Source: JAGLQA01 sp023135565
Lineage (GTDB): Bacteria > Acidobacteriota > Aminicenantia > UBA2199
Length of the DNA: 64,000 nucleotides
Assembly: GCA_030639305.1 (NCBI GenBank)
Contig: DAOWCY010000004.1
Span: forward strand, 1-64,000
Reading direction: 5' to 3'
Shown here: positions 33,549-41,105 of the stretch, piece after piece
How positions within the stretch are numbered: the first letter of the stretch is position 1
Layout: each line of letters starts with the position of its first letter
The notes under the pieces: generated by a model
What the model was told of the DNA's origin: nothing
Database searches by the model: none
What the model saw: the letters and a program-made list of their open reading frames with translations, nothing else
Translations under genes and position numbers: made by a program

Positions 33549-33608
33549 CTTTCGGAAACGGAAGCCGGGTGAGAGGAAACCGGTCGGCAGGCTGGCCGGG
33601 AACCGGCT
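33549..33608. other. GC-rich segment with several stems, possible structured RNA
   Basis: A stem with a GAAA tetraloop (CTTTCG-GAAA-CGGAAG, 33549-33564) is followed by AGCCGG (33563-33568) pairing with CCGGCT (33603-33608). Between them are further CCGG repeats and GCGAAAGCC just after. It stands out from the AT-rich surroundings. It does not fit the cobalamin, TPP, SAM or cyclic-di-GMP riboswitch consensus as I know them. It may be an RNA element or a decayed repeat. Confidence 0.35.
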
Positions 33609-33706
33609 CCGCGAAAGCCACGATCTAAATCAAAACTATCGCAGTACGAAAACAACCTATACATAACGTTTCCCCGAAACGCAGCCTAACTTTACAGGCG
33701 TTTTAC

Positions 33707-33768
33707 ACAACCCCGGTTGTAGAAAACGGCATTTTTCCTGTTAGCAAAATATACAACCAGGGGTGTAT
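33707..33768. promoter_or_regulatory. Two operator-like palindromes upstream of the peptide cluster
   Basis: Site 1: ACAACC-CC-GGTTGT (33707-33720). Site 2: ATACAACC-AG-GGGTGTAT (33751-33768), 8-base arms with one mismatch. Their starts are 44 bases apart, about four helical turns. The same palindrome (TACAACC-CT-GGTTGTA) recurs once more at 40976-40991, beyond the other end of the cluster. It looks like a binding site for a dimeric regulator shared across the cluster. The 33505-34122 gap also holds a dispersed repeat (33907-33967) and the promoter at 34065. Confidence 0.55.
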
Positions 33769-33906
33769 TTTTTGCCGGTTTTTGAGGGACTAATTTTCTG
33801 ATATAGCCTATAACAAAACATTTTTTACTTTTTGCAGTCGCGATCTACAGCAAACTGATCTGGCGGGGGAAACGAAATAGAAAAAAGAAAAAAAACACTA
33901 AAGGGC

Positions 33907-33967
33907 CTTGCCTCCGGCGGCCAGAAACCCTTTTGAAAAAGGGTTTCCGGACTTCACAAAACTTTTG
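33907..33967. repeat. Dispersed palindromic repeat, short form
   Basis: GCCTCCGGCGGCCAGAAACCC, then TTTTGAAAAAGGGTTTCCGG and ACTTCACAAAACTTTTGATT. Same family as 30925-31040 and 52985-53060. Confidence 0.8.
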
Positions 33968-34064
33968 ATTAGGAAAGATTCAGGTGCATGTTTTTGGTCT
34001 CTCTATCATTTTCAGGAGAGAGCCTTCATGATTTAAATGGGAAATTTAGGAAGTAATACAATAG

Positions 34065-34093
34065 TTGACTTTTCATTTCAAATGAGCTATACT
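34065..34093 (+). promoter_or_regulatory. Strong candidate promoter of the precursor/radical SAM operon
   Basis: TTGACT (34065-34070) and TATACT (34088-34093), 17-base spacer, about 30 bases before the precursor ATG. The divergent exporter operon has a near-identical pair (TTGACT-N17-TATACA at 40596-40624). Confidence 0.7.
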
Positions 34094-34122
34094 CAAATTT
34101 CCAACCTTAGTAAGGAGATAAA

Positions 34123-34287
34123 ATGCTAAAGAAATTAAATTGCGATAAAAGTGAAGAGATAAAAAAAGGAAAAACCGATATTTTGGGACCTATCCCCGGC
34201 TGTATGTGGGGATGCGCGCCTTATTGCAGTGACCCACATGCGGGCAGCGGTGAACTGAGTTTTGCATTTGGCGTTATGGAAAGGTAA
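34123..34287 (+). CDS. Short Cys-containing precursor peptide, candidate radical SAM substrate
   Basis: 54 residues with AAGGAG 5 bases before the ATG. The N-terminal half is charged and leader-like (MLKKLNCDKSEEIKKGKTDI); the rest is a small core with LGPIPGCMWGCAPYCSDPHA and a Gly/Ser-rich tail ending FGVMER. Cys at 7, 27, 31 and 35. No signal peptide. The radical SAM/SPASM gene begins three bases after its stop, which is the classic layout of a ribosomally made, radical-SAM-modified peptide. The CxxxCxxxC core could take thioether or other links. It matches no precursor family I know. Confidence 0.75.
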   Translation: MLKKLNCDKSEEIKKGKTDILGPIPGCMWGCAPYCSDPHAGSGELSFAFGVMER

Positions 34288-34290
34288 TTA

Positions 34291-36384
34291 TTGAATTCAC
34301 CTATCGACGCCGGCAATAACTATTCATATTTACCGGACTTCAATATAATTGTAAACAACGCATTCCTTGATATTTTCTTGAAGAATGCCGAAGATAGAGA
34401 AATAAAAATAAAAGACACGGATATAAATATTGCCGGTCTAAAAAACAATGTAAAGGATATCAGCCAGGTTTTGTTTGAAGTCACACAGCATTGTAACCTG
34501 AAATGTAGATATTGTGTATATAATGGGGATTATTATTTTGCCCGAAATAAATCCAATTTAAGTTTAGAATTTGAGACAGCCAAAGGATGCTTAGATTATA
34601 TCAATAAGTTAATCAGTGCAAGACAAAAAAAGGAACTGACGATTTCATTTTATGGTGGAGAACCGTTATTGAATTCCGATCTAATAAAACGAATAGTTAA
34701 TTATTCAAAAGCTTTGTTCGGGAGCTGGAAACTATCATACGCTATTACTACAAATGGAACGAATTTTGATACAGAAATTATAGATTTTTTTATTTCAAAT
34801 GATTTCCAGATTCTAATCAGTTTAGACGGTTCTCAAAAAAACCATGATGCAAAACGAATATATCCTGATGGTGAAGGAAGTTTTAAAGACACCTGGGCAA
34901 ACATCCTCGAAATAAAAAGGATAAACGAAGAGTATTTCAATAATAAAGTATCTATTTCCGCGACATATTCTCATGATTTGTCTTTGAAAGAAAGCTTCGA
35001 TTTTTTTTTGAACAACAAAGTTATTAATAAAAATTTTATCCGCTTCAGTAAAGTGGGGATACTCGATACCGATTATTTCAAGAAACATGATGTTTATCCT
35101 GGTAATGAAAGAGATTTAGATGAAATTTTTTCAAGAATAAAAGAAAAAGTTAAAACTAAAAAAGAGTTAGAAAACTCTATCGAGAACGTATTTTGTAACT
35201 TAGACATAACAGAACTCGATTTCGATAGATATACAACATTGGCAGGATGCTGTAACTTTTCAAGTAAAGTCTTTATAGATGTGAAAGGACGCTTTCATAT
35301 ATGCGAGAAGATGAACGATAAGTTTTCTATAGGTAATGTTTATGACGGCTTTGATTTCGATAAGATGCAGGAAATAACGAGACGTTTTGTTTCTATATTT
35401 AAGAGGTACTGCATGAAATGCGAAGTAAAATTTTTATGCAGTCCATGTTATGTGCCATTTGCCAAGGATGGTAGTTTAAAGTTCGACAGAAAGTTCTGCG
35501 AGGCGAGAAAAAGAACAATTTTTTCAAACTTGAAAGAATATGTAGAATTAAATTGTTTAGCTTTTGAAGCCAGGTGTTCTGTCGATTTATCGAGTGCAAA
35601 AAAATTCCACCAATTTGTAAAGGTTGAGAGAGGGCCGGTGAATACAGCGATTTTTGATTTTTTAAAGGGGAATGTTTTTCAAACAGAAAACAAAGTGATC
35701 GATGAATTTAATAATTTTGCATACGATAGAATTCCCGATTTCATAAAATCAGCGGCGGAAGAAGAAATTATCATAGATGTTTACCGAAAAGCCTGGATTC
35801 CAAAATTGTACCAGGACGAATCATACCCGGCTTTTATCAATAACATAAATAAAAAAACGTCTTTCCGCTTAGAAATCGAGGCCGGGATAGATATAGGAAT
35901 TGTAAAAGAAAAATTTAAAGGTTATGACATCACCCAGGTAATCTATTACGGTGTCAAAAATTCGGAACCGTTCTTTCCCGGCGTAGAAGTAAAGTGCTGC
36001 GAAAAAGATTTCAGTAAATGCCTGGAGATGTCAAAAATTAACGGTAAATTTAATCGTATAGATCAGGAGCGCTATTATCTAAATAAAAAATTCAATTATT
36101 GCTGGGCACACAAAGTAGCTGTTACCGGGGATATGAAAATAAGACCCTGTATTTATAGTGAGATCGTCGTGGGTGACTTGAAAGATGATGATATAGACCA
36201 ACTGTTTAAGAAAATAAAAAAGCTATGGCATTTAACAAAAGATGAAGTTGAAAAATGTAAGGACTGCGAATTGAGATACTTATGTTTCGATTGCAGGGAA
36301 CTTGCAAGAAGAGAGAGTAGTAACTTGTATGCGCCGAATCCTTACTGCAACTACGACCCTTTCACGGGAGTATGGTCGGAATGA
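34291..36384 (+). CDS. Radical SAM peptide maturase with two SPASM-like regions
   Basis: 697 residues from a TTG start placed right after the precursor stop. The radical SAM core (about 55-290) has CNLKCRYC, the CX3CX2C ligands of the SAM-binding cluster, with YGGEPLLN and TTNGTNFD. A first SPASM region (about 315-415) has AGCCNFSSKVFID, HICEK, CMKCEVKFLCSPC and FCEARK. A second Cys region at the C-terminus (about 608-697) has CWAHK, RPCIYSE, CKDCELRYLCFDC and PYCNYDPFTGVW. The last pattern resembles the SPASM domain of grasp-with-spasm peptide systems. Having both in one chain is unusual. It would modify the adjacent precursor (inference from position). Confidence 0.9.
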   Translation: MNSPIDAGNNYSYLPDFNIIVNNAFLDIFLKNAEDREIKIKDTDINIAGLKNNVKDISQVLFEVTQHCNLKCRYCVYNGDYYFARNKSNLSLEFETAKGCLDYINKLISARQKKELTISFYGGEPLLNSDLIKRIVNYSKALFGSWKLSYAITTNGTNFDTEIIDFFISNDFQILISLDGSQKNHDAKRIYPDGEGSFKDTWANILEIKRINEEYFNNKVSISATYSHDLSLKESFDFFLNNKVINKNFIRFSKVGILDTDYFKKHDVYPGNERDLDEIFSRIKEKVKTKKELENSIENVFCNLDITELDFDRYTTLAGCCNFSSKVFIDVKGRFHICEKMNDKFSIGNVYDGFDFDKMQEITRRFVSIFKRYCMKCEVKFLCSPCYVPFAKDGSLKFDRKFCEARKRTIFSNLKEYVELNCLAFEARCSVDLSSAKKFHQFVKVERGPVNTAIFDFLKGNVFQTENKVIDEFNNFAYDRIPDFIKSAAEEEIIIDVYRKAWIPKLYQDESYPAFINNINKKTSFRLEIEAGIDIGIVKEKFKGYDITQVIYYGVKNSEPFFPGVEVKCCEKDFSKCLEMSKINGKFNRIDQERYYLNKKFNYCWAHKVAVTGDMKIRPCIYSEIVVGDLKDDDIDQLFKKIKKLWHLTKDEVEKCKDCELRYLCFDCRELARRESSNLYAPNPYCNYDPFTGVWSE

Positions 36385-36414
36385 AGTTAAATGATTTAGT
36401 AAAGGAGTCCTTCG

Positions 36415-37419
36415 ATGCGTAAAGTAATATTTCTTTGTTTGACACTTTTTTTTGTGAACTCATTAAATGCCGCTAAAATAGCCTCACTTCCAGGAATTTT
36501 AAAACCGGAAGAAATCAACGTGGATGAAAACCGGGTGTATATTTCTAACCAAAATGGAGTGTCGGTCTTTTCACCCGGTAAACTTAAGCTTACCGGGAAG
36601 ATAGGGAAAAGAGGCGAAGGTCCTGGAGAATTTCTTTTCACGCCGCACGTGCAAATTTTAACCGGCACACTATTTCTTTACACATCCCGGAAATTTTCAT
36701 TTTTTAATAAGGCAGGAGAATTACAGGAGGAGAAATCATTATCTTTCCCCGTTTTAAACGCCAACTCTATCGGCAGTAACTACATAACAAATCAATGGAC
36801 CTATGTCGATAACCGGGCTTTCTCCGAGATAATTTTGTACGACCGGGATCTAAAGAAGATTAAATCTCTTCATAAAAGCAAGAAAGAAGTAAATATAAAA
36901 AAAATCTTTGAAAAGATACCTTTTGTTTCTCATGTGTTAAAATTCCAGTGCTGGGGCAATAAAATATACTTCATGGACAGCAAAAAAGGATTTGTTATCG
37001 AAGTATATGATGCGTCCGGGAATCATCTTTCGACCATTAGACGGGAATATGAAAAAATTAAGATCACCTCATCCGATAAGAAAAGAATAATAGAAGAATT
37101 CAAGAACAAACCTTTCGTAAAAAACCGCTGGTCATTTCTTAAAAAATATGCCGACAAATTCGAGAGCATGTTCCCGGAATATTTCCCGGCAGTTGATGAT
37201 TTCATTGTCACCGATGATAAAATTTATGTCAAAACTTATAAAAGCCAAAATAAAAAAGATGAATATATAATCCTTGGCCTTAATGGTGACATCGAGAAGA
37301 GGGTATTCCTTCCCTGGGTGGGGAATCGTTTATATTCGATTAAGAATGGCAGGTTCTATTATCTCCGGGAAAACGAAGAAGCGGAGTTATGGGAATTGCA
37401 CAGTATGGATATTAAGTAA
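36415..37419 (+). CDS. Secreted six-bladed beta-propeller-like protein in the peptide operon
   Basis: 334 residues with AAAGGAG before the ATG and a signal peptide (MRKVIFLCLTLFFVNSLNAA). NVDENRVYISNQNGVSVFS, GKIGKRGEGPGEFLF, NKIYFMDSKKGFVIEVYD and VTDDKIYVKTYKS are propeller blades of the same kind as the proteins at 31867 and 39522. No lipobox, so periplasmic or secreted. It starts 30 bases after the maturase gene with no promoter between, so it belongs to the same transcript. A role in binding, sensing or immunity toward the mature peptide is possible. Confidence 0.85.
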   Translation: MRKVIFLCLTLFFVNSLNAAKIASLPGILKPEEINVDENRVYISNQNGVSVFSPGKLKLTGKIGKRGEGPGEFLFTPHVQILTGTLFLYTSRKFSFFNKAGELQEEKSLSFPVLNANSIGSNYITNQWTYVDNRAFSEIILYDRDLKKIKSLHKSKKEVNIKKIFEKIPFVSHVLKFQCWGNKIYFMDSKKGFVIEVYDASGNHLSTIRREYEKIKITSSDKKRIIEEFKNKPFVKNRWSFLKKYADKFESMFPEYFPAVDDFIVTDDKIYVKTYKSQNKKDEYIILGLNGDIEKRVFLPWVGNRLYSIKNGRFYYLRENEEAELWELHSMDIK

Positions 37420-37505
37420 ACCCGGGTGGGATGAATGCTGGGGTTGGAGTAAAGGTTTCGTCATCACCACTGCCGAAAACTGATCCCACGGGAACTATTA
37501 TCTAC

Positions 37506-37660
37506 AAGAAATGGGGCGGTGCGTGCAAACGTGCAAATTTGCACAAAAAAGATCAGGGAAACGGGACAGGCTAAAAAAAACGACCCGGTGGTTCAGGTAT
37601 AGAAAGTTCCAGGCTTACAGGTAAATACCGGGTCGAAAGTTTGAGTACCCGAACACCCTG
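37506..37660. repeat. 155-bp direct repeat, left copy
   Basis: About 95 percent identical to 40706-40860, offset exactly 3,200 bases. Contains the palindrome GTGCAAATTTGCAC (37531-37544) and a 9-pair stem CGACCCGGT ... ACCGGGTCG (about 37581-37635). The two copies bracket the exporter and lipoprotein-propeller genes. The rest of the 37420-37773 gap holds only a stem-loop (37667-37685). Confidence 0.85.
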
Positions 37661-37666
37661 GATAAT

Positions 37667-37685
37667 GGTCTTGCTTGTCAAGACC
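37667..37685. terminator. Stem-loop between convergent operons
   Basis: GGTCTTG (37667-37673), 5-base loop, CAAGACC (37679-37685), then an AT-rich run. It lies between the converging propeller and exporter genes and may end both transcripts. Confidence 0.45.
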
Positions 37686-37773
37686 AACTTATAATTCAAT
37701 GACTGGTGAAGTCCTTTCCCGTTAACGAAAATCGGTAACCTTCCCTGGTAATTTTGGGTCGAGAAAAGGTTAA

Positions 37774-39522
37774 CTAAACATTAAATTGATTATTAAAGAG
37801 TTGGGTGTAAAAATCCCCTTTATCCAATAATTCCCGGTGCGTCCCGGTTTCTATTATCTCGCCATCCTTCATCACTACTATTTCATCAGCGGCTAAAATC
37901 GTAGATAACCGATGGGCGATCACCAACACTATCTTCCCTTTCTTGATCTTTTTAATGGTTTCCAGGATCAATTGTTCCGATTTGGAATCGATCGACGAAG
38001 TTGGCTCATCGAGTATTAAAATAAGCGGTTTCTTTAACAAACAGCGGGCTACACCTATACGCTGTTTCTCGCCAACCGATAATTTAACTCCCCGTTCACC
38101 TACTCTCGTTTGATACTTTTCCGGTAGATTCGAGATAAAATTGTGCGCATTGGCTAATTTTGCCGCTTCATATATTTCTGCTTCACTGCTGTTTTTATTG
38201 CCAAACCCTATATTCTCCAGGATAGTATCATCGAACATAAAAGGCTCCTGCCCCACTATCCCGACTAAACGCCTCACGGATTTTAAATCTGAACAAGCAA
38301 TGTCCCGATTGTTTATTAATAACGTACCGTTTCGAGGCTCAAAAAAACGGGGGATCAGGTTGACTAGAGTTGTTTTTCCTACTCCGCTCGGTCCCACCAG
38401 GGCAGTGATTTTCCCGTTTTCAACATCAAAATTTATATCCTTTAATACGTCTTTTTCACCATCATAGGAGAACGAAACGTTCTCAAACTTTATCACCGGG
38501 GGCTGATATGGGACTTCTACCGGTTCATTCGATATGTTCGCCTCCGGTTTAATTTCCAATAATTCATAGATTCTTTCTAAGGATGCCAACCCCCTCTGCA
38601 CCGTCGTATTGATATACAAGAAACGCCGGGCCGGGCCATACATGTACCCCAGGAAACTACTAAAAGCCACAAGACCACCCAGGCTAAGGTTGTTATTCAT
38701 AACTTCGTAACCACCGTAACCTAAAACGGTAAGAGGCCCGAGAGCAGCAATAAGTAAATTTATCGTGTCCGCTTTGATCTGTAAAAAAGAAGACTTGATA
38801 CTGGCTTCTTTTACTTCATCAAGCGAAGCGATGATTTTATTGTGCTGGAACTTTTCTTGCAGGAATGTTTTGATATAAAAAATTCCGCCGAAACTCTCCT
38901 GGAAATCTTTGGTGGTGACAGCGGATTTTTCTTGATAAATTTTCTGGTAGTTTCTTATTTTTTTATTGAACACTGTCAAAGACAGCACAAAAAAAGGGAA
39001 AATTACCAGGGACACAAGAGCTAATTTCCAGTGCAGAAAGAATATAACCACAATTCCCACTAAAAAGGTGAACACATCTCTCAGGACATTCAATATGGTA
39101 TCTCCCAACAAAGATTGAATCGCCCAGGTGTCATCCCTGATCCTGGCGGCTAAATAAGATGTTTGCGTGGAGTGAAAAAAAGTTAGAGGTAATTCCTGTA
39201 CGTGTTTAAACAAGAGGGAGTTGATTTCTAATATGGCCTGTTCTTTGAAATAGATAAGGTAACGTGCTTGCATATAACTGGAAAATGTCTTTAAAATGTG
39301 TACCCCGAATAGACTCAGGATGATGACAAACAGCAGGTTAAATTTATTTGTAATAAAGACATCGTCGATTAAGTATTTGGTCACCAGGGGCAGGGGCAAT
39401 TCCAGCAGCACCGAAACCATGAGAAAAATCCCGGCTTTAAAAATTTTATCTTTGAATTTGCTTATTAGCTGCCAGAATCTTTTTAAGTTGACAATATAGT
39501 ATTTCAGGTTTATCTTGAACAT
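37774..39522 (-). CDS. ABC exporter half-transporter (MsbA/peptide type)
   Basis: 582 residues: six-helix membrane domain (about 25-320) and a nucleotide-binding domain with GPSGVGKTTLV (Walker A), VGQEPFMFDD (Q loop), LSVGEKQRIGVARCLL (signature) and LILDEPTSSID (Walker B). It has no N-terminal C39 peptidase, so it would not trim a double-Gly leader itself. It is coupled to the lipoprotein-propeller gene (stop and start overlap in TAATG). Next to the precursor/maturase operon it is the natural exporter of the modified peptide (inference). Confidence 0.9.
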   Translation of the reverse strand: MFKINLKYYIVNLKRFWQLISKFKDKIFKAGIFLMVSVLLELPLPLVTKYLIDDVFITNKFNLLFVIILSLFGVHILKTFSSYMQARYLIYFKEQAILEINSLLFKHVQELPLTFFHSTQTSYLAARIRDDTWAIQSLLGDTILNVLRDVFTFLVGIVVIFFLHWKLALVSLVIFPFFVLSLTVFNKKIRNYQKIYQEKSAVTTKDFQESFGGIFYIKTFLQEKFQHNKIIASLDEVKEASIKSSFLQIKADTINLLIAALGPLTVLGYGGYEVMNNNLSLGGLVAFSSFLGYMYGPARRFLYINTTVQRGLASLERIYELLEIKPEANISNEPVEVPYQPPVIKFENVSFSYDGEKDVLKDINFDVENGKITALVGPSGVGKTTLVNLIPRFFEPRNGTLLINNRDIACSDLKSVRRLVGIVGQEPFMFDDTILENIGFGNKNSSEAEIYEAAKLANAHNFISNLPEKYQTRVGERGVKLSVGEKQRIGVARCLLKKPLILILDEPTSSIDSKSEQLILETIKKIKKGKIVLVIAHRLSTILAADEIVVMKDGEIIETGTHRELLDKGDFYTQLFNNQFNV

Positions 39523-40547
39523 TATTCCCGCATCATTTTGAAACGGTAAACTTTCGGTTCATCCACAGGTTCTATAACGTAGAGGTTGTCACTATTATCT
39601 ATAAAATGACCCTGTGTGCCGTGCTGGGATATCGGTTTAACAGATGAAGAAAAATTGCCCAGCAGTTCCCCCCCGGGGCTGAACATATCGATCATGCAGC
39701 CGTTTTCAGACTCCCTATTACCCCACAGCACGTAAATGTTACCATAGCTGTCTGTTGTGATGTCCTGGGTGATAAGGTCGCCTTCGATTTTCATCCAATT
39801 AGGCTGCGGAGAGACAACCTTTATTTTTTGGGGTTTATACGGCAATTCACGAGACCACTGCGCGATTAATTCCCCATCCGTGTTGTATTTCAAGATTTTG
39901 TATTCATAATCAAACGAAACAATTATATGGTCATTTCGCCCCACACAAAAAGAAAAACTATTCTTTGCGCTTCTTAAAAGGCTATTTTTTTCTTTTTTAT
40001 CTCCTTCCAAAAAAGAATTTATCAATTTCCCTTCCGGGGAGTACTTGTGGAGCAAAAATTCCGTTGTACCTTCTAAAAAAGCCACATAGACAAAGTTTTG
40101 GGAATCGGTGGCGATATTTATGGGTGAACCGCCAGGGATTTTAAATTCATCCATGAACTTGCCTATAGCAGAGAAAATCATAATTTTTCGGGCGGTCTGG
40201 TCTGCGACGAACACCCTACCGTCTTCACTTAAAGACAGATCAACGATGCGCTGGAACTCACCCGGCCCCTGTCCATGCTTATCTAATGCCCATAGAAACT
40301 TCCCGGATTTGTCGAATTTTAATACTTTTTTTTGATCCAGCAAATATATACTGCCGTCTTTATCCACGTCGATCGATCTAATATAGGAAAAATTTTGGTG
40401 CTCATTTTCGTCCGATTCTTTTATTATCAAGTCTTTTCCAAGTTTGACATTAAATTTTCTTTCCTGCTGATTTGTGGAACAACCGACCAGGATGAATATT
40501 GTTAAAAAAAAGAAAAACAATTTTTTTAGTGTAACTTTTTTATTCAT
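39522..40547 (-). CDS. Beta-propeller lipoprotein
   Basis: 341 residues with a lipoprotein signal (hydrophobic run ending LVGC, Cys about residue 23). Propeller features: SIDVDKDGSIYLLDQKKVLK, KHGQGPGEFQRIVDLSL, DGRVFVADQTARKIMIFS, TDSQNFVYVAF, DSYGNIYVLWG, DNSDNLYVIEP. Six NHL-like blades can be counted. It would sit on the periplasmic side of a membrane, and it is transcribed together with the exporter from the promoter at 40596-40624. It may guide or hold the exported product. Confidence 0.88.
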   Translation of the reverse strand: MNKKVTLKKLFFFFLTIFILVGCSTNQQERKFNVKLGKDLIIKESDENEHQNFSYIRSIDVDKDGSIYLLDQKKVLKFDKSGKFLWALDKHGQGPGEFQRIVDLSLSEDGRVFVADQTARKIMIFSAIGKFMDEFKIPGGSPINIATDSQNFVYVAFLEGTTEFLLHKYSPEGKLINSFLEGDKKEKNSLLRSAKNSFSFCVGRNDHIIVSFDYEYKILKYNTDGELIAQWSRELPYKPQKIKVVSPQPNWMKIEGDLITQDITTDSYGNIYVLWGNRESENGCMIDMFSPGGELLGNFSSSVKPISQHGTQGHFIDNSDNLYVIEPVDEPKVYRFKMMRE

Positions 40548-40595
40548 TTTGTTTCCCTATTAAGTACTCATAATATCTAAATTTTTAGGAATTCA

Positions 40596-40624
40596 TGTAT
40601 AACATAGGGAAAATAGAAAGTCAA
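40596..40624 (-). promoter_or_regulatory. Strong candidate promoter of the lipoprotein-propeller/exporter operon
   Basis: On the minus strand TTGACT (40619-40624) and TATACA (40596-40601) with a 17-base spacer, near-identical to the precursor promoter at 34065-34093, which fits joint expression. Confidence 0.65.
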
Positions 40625-40683
40625 GCCCTTTTTCCAAAAAATACTCTGTTCCGGCAGGTTGGAAGTCTATCGGCAAAAAAGGA

Positions 40684-40860
40684 AGAAATGGGGCGGTGCG
40701 TGCAGAAGAAATGGGGCGGTGCGTGCAAACGTGCAAACTTGCACAAAAAAGATCAAGGAAAGGGGACAGGCTAAAAAAAACGACCCGGTGGTTCAGGTAT
40801 AAAAAGTTCCAGGCTTACAGGTAAATACCGGGTCGAAAGTTTGAGTACCCGAACACCCTG
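40684..40860. repeat. 155-bp direct repeat, right copy, with a short tandem extension
   Basis: Bases 40706-40860 match 37506-37660. Just before it, GAAATGGGGCGGTGCGTGCA occurs once more (40685-40704), a small tandem duplication. In this copy the inner palindrome has one change (GTGCAAACTTGCAC). No other gene is seen in the 40548-41105 gap. Confidence 0.85.
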
Positions 40861-40975
40861 TAAGCATTTAATCCCGGCTTGCAGAAGCTTGAGATAGAAC
40901 ATGCCACCAAAAATATAAATATGCCCTATTATAGGGCTTTTAAGAAATTTGGATTTTCATTTTTCCTACAAACCA

Positions 40976-40991
40976 TACAACCCTGGTTGTA
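40976..40991. promoter_or_regulatory. Operator-like palindrome beyond the right end of the peptide cluster
   Basis: TACAACC-CT-GGTTGTA, seven perfect pairs, the same motif as at 33707-33720 and 33751-33768. It lies 430 bases upstream of the lipoprotein-propeller operon. Confidence 0.5.
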
Positions 40992-41105
40992 CGCTGTGGT
41001 TCAGTTTCGGCTGGGCCGCGCTTCCGAAAAAGTTTGATCGAAACTTCTAATAATTGAGAATCAAAAACGCTGCCTGCCGCGAAGCGACTCCCCCCCTCCC
41101 CTATC

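Noticed and set aside
33540..33630. Cobalamin riboswitch or group II intron domain
   Set aside because: Some local GGTGAGA and GAAA pieces look suggestive, but the conserved B12 box and domain V layout are absent; kept only as a possible structured segment.
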